This document shows, piece by piece, positions 32,998-42,140 of a stretch of 64,000 nucleotides of DNA. Under the pieces are notes generated by a model. The model made no database searches. It saw only the letters and a program-made list of their open reading frames with translations, and was not told the DNA's origin. The translations under genes were made by a program, and so were the position numbers. This DNA is from Oscillospiraceae bacterium (GTDB lineage: Bacteria > Bacillota > Clostridia > Oscillospirales > Ruminococcaceae): contig JAFTZY010000048.1 of NCBI GenBank assembly GCA_017460955.1, positions 1 through 64,000 of the forward strand, read 5' to 3'. The stretch's first letter is position 1. Each line of letters starts with the position of its first letter.

Positions 32998-33909
32998 CTA
33001 CCACGGCTGTACGCTGCCGATGATGTCGCGCACGGACGCGATGCCGTTTTCCTCGAGGAAGGCATCCATTTCCCTGACGATGCGCACGGGCGCATAGGGG
33101 TCCGTAAAGCACGCCATGCCGACCTGAACGGCACTTGCCCCCGCCATCATGAGCTCGATGGCATCCTCGCCGGTCGTCACGCCGCCCATGCCGATGATCG
33201 GGATGGACACGGCGTTTGCCGTCTGCCAGATCATCCGCACGGCAACCGGCAGAATGGCGGGGCCGGACAGACCGCCGACATTGTTGCGCAGCACGGGTCT
33301 GCGGGTGCGCACATCGATGCGCATGCCGAGCAGGGTGTTGATCATGGACAGGGCATCCGCGCCCTCGGCCTCCACGGCCTTGGCGATCTCGGTGATGCTT
33401 GTGACATTCGGGGAGAGCTTGACCACCAAGGGCTTTTTCGTTGCCCGCCGCACGGCGGCCGTCACCTGGGCAGCGGCCGTACAGGATGTCCCGAAGGCAG
33501 CGCCGCCCTGCTTGACATTCGGGCAGGAGATGTTCAGCTCGATCATATGTACATCGGTGGCATCGAGCTTGGAAGCGACCTCGGCGCATTCTTCGGCCGT
33601 GGCACCGGCGATGTTGGCAAGGATCACGGTGTCCTTGGTGAGCAGGTTCGGCAGCTCCTTTTCAATAAAGGCATCGATGCCGGGATTCTGAAGTCCCACG
33701 GAGTTGAGCATCCCGGAAGGGGTCTCGGCGATGCGGGGCGCGGGATTGCCCGTGCGCAGCTGCCCCGTCGTTCCCTTCGTGGAGATGCCGCCCAGAGCGG
33801 AGAGCGGGTAGAATTCCTCATATTCCCGTCCGTAGCCGAACACTCCGGAGGCGGGGATGATGGGATTTTTAAAGTCCACACCGCAGACATTCACAGACAG
33901 ATCAGCCAT
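32998..33909 (-). CDS. pyrD: Dihydroorotate dehydrogenase type 1B catalytic subunit PyrD
   Basis: The 303-residue FMN enzyme oxidises dihydroorotate to orotate. It has NPIIPASGVFGYG, NSVGLQNPG, LNISCPNVKQGG (catalytic Cys in this type), VVKLSP and the phosphate site GMGGVTTGEDA. The type 1B form passes electrons to NAD via PyrK, encoded just upstream (stop and start overlap as TAATG). Start 33909 is chosen because GAGGAGG lies 10 bases before it; a GTG three codons upstream sits too close to the ribosome site. Confidence 0.97.
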   Translation of the reverse strand: MADLSVNVCGVDFKNPIIPASGVFGYGREYEEFYPLSALGGISTKGTTGQLRTGNPAPRIAETPSGMLNSVGLQNPGIDAFIEKELPNLLTKDTVILANIAGATAEECAEVASKLDATDVHMIELNISCPNVKQGGAAFGTSCTAAAQVTAAVRRATKKPLVVKLSPNVTSITEIAKAVEAEGADALSMINTLLGMRIDVRTRRPVLRNNVGGLSGPAILPVAVRMIWQTANAVSIPIIGMGGVTTGEDAIELMMAGASAVQVGMACFTDPYAPVRIVREMDAFLEENGIASVRDIIGSVQPW

Positions 33910-34682
33910 TACCAGCACACCTCCTCAGCCCGGAATACGGGTCCGTTCTTGCAGACATGGAGGAATTTTTCCTCCCCGTCAGCGGTCTTTGTTTTGCATG
34001 CGCACCCAAGGCAGGCCCCCACGCCGCATGCCATGCGTTCCTCGAGCGACACCTCACACGGCACGCCGCTTTGGATGCAAAGCTGTGCCACGGCACGCAG
34101 CATCGGCATCGGGCCGCAGGCATGGACCTGATCGACGCCCTCCTGGATGAGCTGCTCGAGCGGCGTTGTGACAAAGCCCTTCACAGCCCCCACACTGCCG
34201 TCCTCGGTACACAGGATGGTGCGGGCGCCGAGTGCCTCCAGATCACTTTGCAAAATGACCTGCGGGAAGCTGCGGAAGCCCGAAATGGCTGTGGAGCGCT
34301 CCCCGTAGTAGGCCGCAAGCGGGAGCATGGGCGGCACACCGATGCCGCCGCCGACCAGGACCACATGCTGTGCGTCCTCCCGCAGTGTAAAGCCGTGGCC
34401 GAGCGGTGCGATCGTGTCCATCGCATCGCCCTGCCGCAGCTCGGACAGTGCCTTCGTTCCCTTGCCGCGCACGGCAAAGACGATGCGCAGCGTGCCGGCC
34501 TCCCTGTCGATCCCGGCAATGGAGATCGGACGGCGCAGGCCAAAGCCTGCGGGCAGGATATGGACAAACTGCCCCGGCGCTGCAATGGCGGCCGCCTCCG
34601 GACACAGGAGCGTAAAGCTGAAGGTGTCCTCGGCAATGGCCTGTTTTTCCATAATGGGATACTTTCCCTGTGTGTATTTCAT
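33909..34682 (-). CDS. pyrK: Dihydroorotate dehydrogenase electron-transfer subunit PyrK
   Basis: The 257-residue FAD/2Fe-2S protein moves electrons from PyrD to NAD. It shows the FAD motif LRRPISIAG, the NAD site LVGGGIGVPPMLPLA and C-terminal cluster cysteines in MACGVGACLGCACKTK plus HVCKNGPVF. AAGGGGGAG precedes the ATG at 34682. It lies 10 bases after carB and overlaps pyrD by one base, so the two subunits are produced together. Confidence 0.96.
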   Translation of the reverse strand: MKYTQGKYPIMEKQAIAEDTFSFTLLCPEAAAIAAPGQFVHILPAGFGLRRPISIAGIDREAGTLRIVFAVRGKGTKALSELRQGDAMDTIAPLGHGFTLREDAQHVVLVGGGIGVPPMLPLAAYYGERSTAISGFRSFPQVILQSDLEALGARTILCTEDGSVGAVKGFVTTPLEQLIQEGVDQVHACGPMPMLRAVAQLCIQSGVPCEVSLEERMACGVGACLGCACKTKTADGEEKFLHVCKNGPVFRAEEVCW

Positions 34683-34692
34683 AGGCTCCCCC

Positions 34693-37600
34693 TTATATCG
34701 TTGTGATGTCGATGAGCTCCACATCGTCCATCGACCGCCCGGACTGCAGAACATTGGCGAGGGCGTTGGCCGTATCGACGGCGGTCAGTGAGCAGATCGA
34801 ACGCTCGACGGATTTGCGGCGCATCCGCACGCTGTCGCGGGCGGGCATACGGCCCTTGGCGGAGGTGGAGATCATGTAGTGGATCTTCCCGCTCTCGAGC
34901 AGATCGATGGTGTTCGGCGAGCCCTCGGAGATCTTGCGCACGGTATTGGTGGCGATCATATTGCGGTTGAGGTAGCTTGCCGTACCGCTCGTGGCGTACA
35001 GCTCAAAGCCCATGCGGGAGAATTTGTCGGCGATGCGGATCATTTCCCGCTTCTCACTGTCGCGCACGGAGATGAGCACGCCGCCCTCGCGTTTGAGATC
35101 GTATCCGGCAGCCACAAGGCCTTTCAAAAGCGCATCCTCAAAGGTGCGTCCGATGCCAAGGCATTCACCGGTGGATTTCATCTCCGGTCCGAGCATGGTG
35201 TCCACGTCCTGGAGCTTCTCAAAGCTAAACACCGGCACCTTGACAGCGACATAGTCCCCCTCCGGGTACAGACCGCTTTCATAGCCGAGCTCACGGAGCG
35301 TGGCGCCGAACAGGAGCTTGGTGGCGATGTCCACCATCGGGATGCCCGTGACCTTGCTGATGTAGGGCACGGTGCGCGACGAACGGGGGTTGACCTCGAT
35401 GACATACACCTCGTCCCGGTAGACAACATACTGGATGTTCACAAGACCGACCACCTCAAGGGCCAGAGCCAGACGGCGGGTGTATTCGATGATCGTCTCC
35501 CGGATGCGCTTGGAGAGGTTCTGCGCCGGATACACGGAGATGGAGTCGCCCGAATGCACGCCGGCACGCTCGATATGCTCCATAATGCCGGGGATGAGGA
35601 AATCCTTCCCGTCGCAGATGGCATCCACCTCGACCTCGGTACCCATCATGTACTTGTCGATGAGTACGGGATTCTCGATCATATGGGAGGTGATGATACC
35701 CATGTATTCCACGACATCCTGGTCGTTGTGTGCGATGATCATATTCTGGCCGCCCAGTACATAGGACGGTCGCAGCAGCACGGGATACCCGAGCTTGTCG
35801 GCGACCTTGACAGCCTCCTTGGCGGTCATGACGGTGTAGCCCTGCGGACGGGGGATGCCGCACTGCTCGAGGAGCTCGTCAAAGCGCTCCCGGTCCTCGG
35901 CAGCATCGATGTTGTCCGCACTCGTCCCGAGGATCCGCACGCCCTTGTCGGCCAGGTGCCGCGTGAGCTTGATGGCGGTCTGTCCGCCGAACTGTACGAC
36001 CACGCCGTAGGGCTTCTCGGTCTCGATGATGGAATCGACGTCCTCGGGGGTGAGCGGATCGAAGTACAGCCGGTCGCCGGTATCGAAGTCCGTGGAGACG
36101 GTCTCCGGGTTATTGTTGCAGATCACGGCCTCGTAGCCGAGCTCCTTGAGCGTCCAGACGCAGTGGACGGAGCAGTAGTCGAACTCGATGCCCTGTCCGA
36201 TGCGGATGGGACCGGAGCCGAATACCAGCACCTTTTTCTTCCCGGAATCCGTCCGGGCAATGAACTGCTCGGCCTCGTTCTCCTCGTCATAGGTCGAATA
36301 GAAATAGGGGGTCTCCGCCTTGAATTCCCCGGCACAGGTGTCGACCATCTTAAAGACGGCACTGCGGTGCATGGGGCATTTCTGTCCGGACATGCGCTCA
36401 ATGGTGGTATCGAGATAGCCGTACTGCTTGGCGGTCAGGTATTTCTCCTGTGTCAGCTCCCCGTCGGCAAGCCAGCGCTCGAGCTCGATGAGGTTCACGA
36501 GCTTTTCGAGGAACCACTCGTCGATGAGCGTGATCTCATGGAGCTGTGCGACACTTACGCCGCGTCCGAGCGCAGCGAATACCTGAAAGGCCCGCTCGTC
36601 CTCCACGCCGTCCCGGATATGGGCCATCAGCTCCTCAAGAGGCATCTCCTCGTATTTCTTCATGTGCATGGAATCCACGCCGAGCTCCGTGGAGCGGACG
36701 GCCTTCATCATGGCCTGTTCAAAGCTCGTACCGATGGCCATGACCTCGCCCGTTGCCTTCATCTGGGTGCCAAGGGTTCGCTTGGCATAGACGAATTTGT
36801 CAAAGGCCCACTTCGGGAATTTGATGACCACATAGTCGAGCGCCGGTTCAAAGCAGGCGTAGGTCTTGCCGGTCACCTGGTTGATGATCTCATCGAGGGT
36901 GTAGCCGATGGCAATGCGCGTGGCGACCTTGGCGATGGGGTAGCCCGTTGCCTTGGAGGCGAGCGCCGAGGAGCGCGATACTCTCGGATTGACCTCGATC
37001 ACGGCATATTCCATGCTCTCCGGATGCAGGGCAAACTGGCAGTTGCAGCCGCCCTCGACCTTGAGCTCGGAGATGATGTTGAGGGAAGCCGTGCGCAGCA
37101 TCTGGTACTCCCGGTCGGAGAGGGTCACGGCCGGTGCGATAACGATGGAATCGCCCGTGTGGACGCCCACCGGGTCGAAATTCTCCATCGAGCAGACGGT
37201 GATGACATTGCCCTTGGAGTCCCGGATGACCTCGAACTCGATCTCCTTCCAGCCGCTGATGCATTTTTCAATGAGCACCTGTGTGATCGGGGACAGCCGC
37301 AGGCCGTTAGTGGCGATGTCCCGCAGCTGTGCCTCGTCATAGGCGATGCCGCCGCCCGTGCCGCCGAGTGTGAAGGCGGGACGCACGATGACGGGATAGT
37401 CAATGACCCTGGCAAACGCCACGGCATCCTCCACAGTTTCCACGACCTTCGAGGGAATGCACGGCTCGCCGATCTTTTCCATGGTGTCCTTGAAGGCCTG
37501 GCGGTCCTCGGCCTTGTGAATGGTCTCGGGATCCGCACCGAGGAGCTTGACATGGTGGCTGTCAAGGAAGCCCTCCTCGGCAAGCTGCATCGACAGTGTC

Positions 37601-37887
37601 AGACCCGTCTGGCCGCCGAGGGTGGACAGGACGCTGTCGGGCTTTTCGATCTCAATGACACGCTTGACCGTATCGAGCGTGAGCGGTTCGATGTAGATAT
37701 GGTCGGCCATGGCCTTGTCCGTCATGATCGTGGCAGGATTGGAATTGATGAGCACGACCTCGAGCCCCTCTTGCTTGAGGGCACGGCACGCCTGTGCGCC
37801 CGCATAGTCGAATTCCGCGGCCTGTCCGATGATGATCGGGCCGGAGCCGATGACGAGCACCTTCTTGATACCACTGCGCAGTCCCAT
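34693..37887 (-). CDS. carB: Carbamoyl-phosphate synthase large subunit CarB
   Basis: The 1,064-residue protein makes carbamoyl phosphate from bicarbonate, ammonia and two ATP. Two homologous ATP-grasp halves are seen: N-half VLVIGSGPIIIGQAAEFDYAG, C-half VLVFGSGPIRIGQGIEFDY. A C-terminal MGS-like allosteric domain follows (GVLISVRDSEKREMI... VDTANALANVL), where UMP and other effectors bind. The start at 37887 has GAGGGGAAG and overlaps the carA stop region (stop one base before ATG). Full length. Confidence 0.98.
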   Translation of the reverse strand: MGLRSGIKKVLVIGSGPIIIGQAAEFDYAGAQACRALKQEGLEVVLINSNPATIMTDKAMADHIYIEPLTLDTVKRVIEIEKPDSVLSTLGGQTGLTLSMQLAEEGFLDSHHVKLLGADPETIHKAEDRQAFKDTMEKIGEPCIPSKVVETVEDAVAFARVIDYPVIVRPAFTLGGTGGGIAYDEAQLRDIATNGLRLSPITQVLIEKCISGWKEIEFEVIRDSKGNVITVCSMENFDPVGVHTGDSIVIAPAVTLSDREYQMLRTASLNIISELKVEGGCNCQFALHPESMEYAVIEVNPRVSRSSALASKATGYPIAKVATRIAIGYTLDEIINQVTGKTYACFEPALDYVVIKFPKWAFDKFVYAKRTLGTQMKATGEVMAIGTSFEQAMMKAVRSTELGVDSMHMKKYEEMPLEELMAHIRDGVEDERAFQVFAALGRGVSVAQLHEITLIDEWFLEKLVNLIELERWLADGELTQEKYLTAKQYGYLDTTIERMSGQKCPMHRSAVFKMVDTCAGEFKAETPYFYSTYDEENEAEQFIARTDSGKKKVLVFGSGPIRIGQGIEFDYCSVHCVWTLKELGYEAVICNNNPETVSTDFDTGDRLYFDPLTPEDVDSIIETEKPYGVVVQFGGQTAIKLTRHLADKGVRILGTSADNIDAAEDRERFDELLEQCGIPRPQGYTVMTAKEAVKVADKLGYPVLLRPSYVLGGQNMIIAHNDQDVVEYMGIITSHMIENPVLIDKYMMGTEVEVDAICDGKDFLIPGIMEHIERAGVHSGDSISVYPAQNLSKRIRETIIEYTRRLALALEVVGLVNIQYVVYRDEVYVIEVNPRSSRTVPYISKVTGIPMVDIATKLLFGATLRELGYESGLYPEGDYVAVKVPVFSFEKLQDVDTMLGPEMKSTGECLGIGRTFEDALLKGLVAAGYDLKREGGVLISVRDSEKREMIRIADKFSRMGFELYATSGTASYLNRNMIATNTVRKISEGSPNTIDLLESGKIHYMISTSAKGRMPARDSVRMRRKSVERSICSLTAVDTANALANVLQSGRSMDDVELIDITTI

Positions 37888-37888
37888 G

Positions 37889-39007
37889 TTACTTCCCCTC
37901 CTTATAAGACGCCATGCGGCTTGTGAATTCGTCGAACAGGTACGCTGTATCGAGCGGACCGCCGTGCGCCTCCGGGTGGAACTGCACCGTGAAGGCATTC
38001 ACCGACTTGTACCGCACGCCCTCACAGGTGCCGTCATTGGCATTGACATGGGATACCTCCGCGGTGTCCGGATCGAGACTGTCCCCGATGACCGCATAGC
38101 CGTGGTTCTGGCTGGTGACATAGGTCTTGCCGCTTTGCAGATCGATCACGGGCTGGTTGGCGCCTCTGTGACCGTATTTGAGCTTCTCGGTTTTCGCGCC
38201 CATCGCAAGTGCCATGAGCTGATGCCCGAGACAGATACCGAACATAGGGATACCAAGGCCGGAGAGCTCCCGGAGATTCCGGATGATCTGCGGATTGTCC
38301 GCCGGATCCCCGGGGCCGTTCGAGAGCATGATGCCGTCGGGCTGCATGGCGGCGATCTCCTGCGGGGAGGTCAGCGCCGGGACCACGAGCACCTCGCAGC
38401 CGCGGTTCATCAGGGATTTGCGGATGTAGCGCTTATAGCCGAAGTCGAGCAGCACCACGCGGTACCTTGCCTGCTCCGGAGTAAAGGTATGCACCTCACT
38501 GCCCGTGACGGACTCCACGGCCTGTGTCACGGCATAGGCACGGATCTCCTCAAGCAGCGCCTCAAGATGCTCTGCCGGATCGAGTGTCGTAATGACACCG
38601 TTCATGACGCCCGCCTCGCGCAGCGTCCGGGTCAGCCGGCGGGTATCGATCCCCCACAGGCCGATGATATGCCGCTGCCGCAGAAAGCTGTCGATCGTGT
38701 CCTCGCACCGGAAATTGGAGGGGGTATTGCACCACTCGCGCACGATGTATCCCTTCACATGGGAGGAAGCGGATTCAAAGTCCTCGGAATTGACGCCGTA
38801 ATTGCCGATGAGGGGAAAGGTCTGGGTGACGATCTGGCCGTAGTAGCTCGGATCCGTCAGCGTTTCCTGATAGCCGGTCATACCGGTCGTAAAGACCACC
38901 TCTCCGATGCTGGTACCGGCATCGCCGAAGCGCTTCCCCCGGAACACCTGCCCGTCGGCAAGGACCAGCCAGGCAGGTGCCGCGTCTTTGATAAGTGCCA
39001 TAAACAT
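37889..39007 (-). CDS. carA: Carbamoyl-phosphate synthase small subunit CarA
   Basis: The 372-residue glutaminase supplies ammonia to CarB. It has the N-terminal CarA-specific domain (GTSIGEVVFTTGMTGYQETLTDPSYY) and the class I GATase triad: Cys in FGICLGHQLMALAMG, and His/Glu in VQFHPEAHGG. The ATG at 39007 is favoured by AAGGA nine bases upstream; one at 39001 is also possible. It sits between pyrF and carB. Confidence 0.97.
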   Translation of the reverse strand: MFMALIKDAAPAWLVLADGQVFRGKRFGDAGTSIGEVVFTTGMTGYQETLTDPSYYGQIVTQTFPLIGNYGVNSEDFESASSHVKGYIVREWCNTPSNFRCEDTIDSFLRQRHIIGLWGIDTRRLTRTLREAGVMNGVITTLDPAEHLEALLEEIRAYAVTQAVESVTGSEVHTFTPEQARYRVVLLDFGYKRYIRKSLMNRGCEVLVVPALTSPQEIAAMQPDGIMLSNGPGDPADNPQIIRNLRELSGLGIPMFGICLGHQLMALAMGAKTEKLKYGHRGANQPVIDLQSGKTYVTSQNHGYAVIGDSLDPDTAEVSHVNANDGTCEGVRYKSVNAFTVQFHPEAHGGPLDTAYLFDEFTSRMASYKEGK

Positions 39008-39081
39008 TACATCCTTTCCTTGCAAAAGCCGCGTGCGGCTCATTTCCTGCCCGCTATCCGGCAGGCAGGATCCTCTTATTT

Positions 39082-40005
39082 TTAGTTCATGTGGACATAG
39101 GCGGTGATGTCATCGCGCATGCGGATGACCTCCCGTCTTGCGGCAGCGGCAAACTCCCGCGGATCGCAGCCCTCCTTCTGGTAGGCACACATCACAGCTC
39201 TCGAGGAATTGACGATACCGCCCAGGCCGTTCTTGTCAAAGGCCGCTGCCACGCCCTCGGCACCGCCGCCCTGAGCACCGTAGCCGGGCACCAGGAAGAA
39301 GGTGTGGGGCAGACGCTCACGCAGCTCGGCAAGCTGCGCAGGATAGGTGGCACCCACCACGGCGCCGACGGCAGAGTATCCGTACTCGCCCACGGTGTCC
39401 GCGCCCCATTTCTCGCACAGATCGCCCATTCTGGCATACAGCGGCACGCCGTCCATGAGCTGGTCCTGGAGCTCGCCGCTCGAAGGGTTCGAGGTCTTGA
39501 CGAGGACGAAAATGCCCTTGTCACGCTCCCGGCATACCTTCAGGAGCGGGTCGATGCCATTCGAGCCAAGATACCCGTTGACCGTCAGCGCATCCGCGCC
39601 GAAGGGCTCGAGCTCATTCTCTCCGACCATCACGGTCCCTAAATGCGCTGCGGTATAGGCCTGCATGGTCGCGCCGATGTCGTTGCGCTTGCCGTCGGTG
39701 ATGACGAACATCCCTTTGAGCTTGGCATAGCGGATGGTCTTTTGCAGGACCTTCAGGCCGTGGTAGCCGTACATCTCATAGTACGCTGCCTGCGGCTTGA
39801 TGGCCGGTACGATGTCGCAGATCTCGTCGATGATCGCCTTGTTGAAGGCGAAGATGGCACGGGAGGCTGCGCGCAGGCTCAGCCCGTCCTCCGCCTCATA
39901 ATCCTTGCGCAGAAAATCCGGTACATAGTCGAGCTTCGGATCAAGCCCCACCACGGACGGATTGCCGGTCTCCTTGATCTTTTCGATCAGTCTGTCAAAA
40001 CCCAT
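39082..40005 (-). CDS. pyrF: Orotidine 5'-phosphate decarboxylase PyrF
   Basis: The 307-residue enzyme decarboxylates OMP to UMP. It belongs to the longer type 2 form. Key segments are PSVVGLDPKLDYVP, the catalytic Lys/Asp array in VITDGKRNDIGATM, and FLVPGYGAQGGGAEGV (phosphate site). Start 40005 is placed by GGAG nine bases upstream; a TTG two codons earlier is unlikely. It follows pyrC by 24 bases. Confidence 0.96.
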   Translation of the reverse strand: MGFDRLIEKIKETGNPSVVGLDPKLDYVPDFLRKDYEAEDGLSLRAASRAIFAFNKAIIDEICDIVPAIKPQAAYYEMYGYHGLKVLQKTIRYAKLKGMFVITDGKRNDIGATMQAYTAAHLGTVMVGENELEPFGADALTVNGYLGSNGIDPLLKVCRERDKGIFVLVKTSNPSSGELQDQLMDGVPLYARMGDLCEKWGADTVGEYGYSAVGAVVGATYPAQLAELRERLPHTFFLVPGYGAQGGGAEGVAAAFDKNGLGGIVNSSRAVMCAYQKEGCDPREFAAAARREVIRMRDDITAYVHMN

Positions 40006-40029
40006 TGTCAACAGCTCCTTTCATAGGCT

Positions 40030-41307
40030 TTAAACTTCTTCATAGCGGATGATCCCGCCGGTAATGGTCATTACGGTCTTGCCCCGCAGCTCCATGCCGC
40101 GGAAGGCCGTGTTGTGCGATTTGCTGTGCAGCTGCGCCGGATCGACCGTCCAGTGCCTGTCGGGATCGACAAGGATCAGGTTGGCGGAGGCACCCACGCG
40201 CAGTGTTTCGGGGGCAAGTCCCAGGAGCCTCCGCGGTGTCACGGACATGAGCTCCACGATACGCTCGAGGCTGCATTTCCCGGTATGATAGAGGGCCGTG
40301 AGCGTGGCGGCAAGGGAGGTCTCGAGTCCCACGATGCCGTTGGGGGCCAGCTCAAAGCTTGCCTTCTCCTCCTGGGTATGGGGGGCATGATCGGTCACGA
40401 TGCAGTCGATCGTCCCGTCGAGCACGGCCTGCTCAATGGCCTCCCGGTCGCTTTCCTCACGCAGGGGCGGATTCATGCGGTCATTGGCATTGCGGCTTCT
40501 GAGCTTTTCATGCGTGAGCATGAAGTAATGCGGCGCTGTCTCGCAGGTGACAAGCACGCCCAGACGCTTGGCCTCCCGGATGATGTCAACACTGCCCTTG
40601 GTGCTGACGTGGCAGATGTGGATGCGTCCGCCCACGGACGAGGCAAGGATGATTTCACGGGCGGTGATGTAGTCCTCGGACGCCCTGTCCATGCCCTTGA
40701 CACCGAGCTCCTCGGAGACACTGCCCCGGTGCATGATGCCGCCGTCGATGATGTCCAGATCCTCACAGTGGGAGGCAACGAGAATGCCTTCCTTCTTGGC
40801 AAGCGCAAGTGCTTTTCGCATGAGCTCAGCATTCTTCACGGGTCTCCCGTCATCGGACAGTGCGGCAGCACCGCTGGCACGCAGCTGTGCAAAATCCGTC
40901 AGCTGCGCCCCTTGCATGCCCTTGGTGATGCAGGCCACCGGATACACGGCCACGCCCGTATCCCGTGCCTTGTTCTGGATGTACTGGAGGATCTCCGGAG
41001 AATCCACGGGGGGATTCGTGTTGGGCATGCACAAAACGCCCGTCACGCCGCCGGCGAGCGCTGCACGGCAGCCTGTGAGGATGTCCTCCTTCTGGGTCTG
41101 GCCGGGATCGCGGAAATGCACATGCATGTCGAACAGGCCCGGCATGGCGGTCAGATCCGTGGCATCGATCACCCGGTCCCCGTCGCCGTCGCACAGCTCC
41201 ACGATGTCCCTGCCCATGCGCACGATGCGTCCGTCCACGATCAGGATGTCGGTGACTGTATCGAGTCCCACATCCACCGCATGGACGTTCTTGATCAGCA
41301 GCTTCAT
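40030..41307 (-). CDS. pyrC: Dihydroorotase PyrC
   Basis: The 425-residue zinc amidohydrolase closes carbamoyl-aspartate to dihydroorotate. Metal ligands appear in GLFDMHVHFRDPG (HxHxR), in ILVASHCED, in IHICHVST and the Asp of CIVTDHAPHT. It is of the bacterial type I group. GAGAGGAG is placed before the ATG. It lies 3 bases after pyrR, hence the same transcript. pyrB (aspartate carbamoyltransferase) and pyrE are absent from the cluster and must lie elsewhere. Confidence 0.97.
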   Translation of the reverse strand: MKLLIKNVHAVDVGLDTVTDILIVDGRIVRMGRDIVELCDGDGDRVIDATDLTAMPGLFDMHVHFRDPGQTQKEDILTGCRAALAGGVTGVLCMPNTNPPVDSPEILQYIQNKARDTGVAVYPVACITKGMQGAQLTDFAQLRASGAAALSDDGRPVKNAELMRKALALAKKEGILVASHCEDLDIIDGGIMHRGSVSEELGVKGMDRASEDYITAREIILASSVGGRIHICHVSTKGSVDIIREAKRLGVLVTCETAPHYFMLTHEKLRSRNANDRMNPPLREESDREAIEQAVLDGTIDCIVTDHAPHTQEEKASFELAPNGIVGLETSLAATLTALYHTGKCSLERIVELMSVTPRRLLGLAPETLRVGASANLILVDPDRHWTVDPAQLHSKSHNTAFRGMELRGKTVMTITGGIIRYEEV

Positions 41308-41310
41308 AAT

Positions 41311-41862
41311 TTACTCCTCTCCGCCGGAAGGCTCCGGCAGGCAAATACTGACCTTGTCCTCTCCGTCGATCTCCCGGACGGACACGCGCACGGTCTCGCT
41401 GCGGGAGGTCGGCAGGTTCTTCCCCACATAATCCGGACGGATGGGCACCTCCCGGTGTCCCCTGTCCACGAGCACGGCAAGCTGTACCGAGCGCGGCCGC
41501 CCGTGGCGGATGACCGCATCCATGGCAGCTCTTGCCGTGCGTCCGGTATAGAGCACGTCATCGCAGAGCACCACATGGCGGTCCCTGGTGGAAAAGGGGA
41601 TCTGCGTCCGGTCGGGCAGTCCCTCCGGTGCGGGCACATCATCCCGGTATGCCGTGATGTCGAGCACGCCGCAGTCCACCTGCGTGCCCTCGAGCGCCCG
41701 GATGCGCTCGGCGATCCTGCCGGCGATCACAGCGCCCCTTGACAGGATGCCCACAAGGCACAGCTCCTGCGCCCCGCGGTTGTGCTCGAGGATCTCGTAG
41801 GTGATCCGTGTCAGGGCACGTCCGACGGCACTCTCGTCCATGATGATATTCTTCTGTTCCAC
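41311..41862 (-). CDS. pyrR: Pyrimidine operon attenuation regulator PyrR
   Basis: The 183-residue protein begins (GTG start) with EQKNIIMDESAVGRALTRI and carries the PRPP-binding VVLCDDVLYTGRTARAA. PyrR binds UMP or UTP and then the pyr leader RNA to promote termination; it also has weak uracil phosphoribosyltransferase activity. The start is placed at GTG 41862 because GGAGG lies 8 bases upstream and the N-terminus aligns with known PyrR. It heads the operon, with an attenuator just upstream. Confidence 0.95.
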   Translation of the reverse strand: MEQKNIIMDESAVGRALTRITYEILEHNRGAQELCLVGILSRGAVIAGRIAERIRALEGTQVDCGVLDITAYRDDVPAPEGLPDRTQIPFSTRDRHVVLCDDVLYTGRTARAAMDAVIRHGRPRSVQLAVLVDRGHREVPIRPDYVGKNLPTSRSETVRVSVREIDGEDKVSICLPEPSGGEE

Positions 41863-41929
41863 TGTGTGCGCCTCCGTTTCCGTGCAGAGCAGTTCACAGG
41901 AACTGCCGCGGGATCTGCATCCGCAGCAC

Positions 41930-42058
41930 AAAAAGCGCTGATCCGTCCGACAGACAGATCAGCGCCCAGAAACCATATGAGGATCCGCGGGAGCCTGCAA
42001 TGCGCCCGCTGACCGGATATTCCGACGCCTTTCCGGCCTCCCGGACCGAATTAAAGGA
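41930..42058 (-). promoter_or_regulatory. PyrR-responsive transcription attenuator
   Basis: In the roughly 200-base leader before pyrR, the minus strand shows a PyrR-site-like stem-loop (UUUAAUUCGGUCC, then GGGAGGCCGG, within 42058-42018), matching the known UUUAA...GUCC.GAGAGGCUG pattern. Downstream is an intrinsic terminator: GCGCTGATC (41965-41957) with GATCAGCGC (41943-41935), then five Ts (41934-41930). Confidence 0.85.
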
Positions 42059-42070
42059 TACATCGTATTT

Positions 42071-42099
42071 ATTATACCACAGCCGCCGGCATTTGGCAA
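42071..42099 (-). promoter_or_regulatory. Promoter of the pyr operon
   Basis: On the minus strand TTGCCA (42099-42094), a 17-base spacer and TATAAT (42076-42071). Confidence 0.8.
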
Positions 42100-42140
42100 G
42101 TGTTTTCACAAAAAATTTGTTTTTTTCTGCACCGACCCCT

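Noticed and set aside
34879..37926. A 1,015-codon frame opposite carB
   Set aside because: It is the antisense of a full-length, motif-rich carB.
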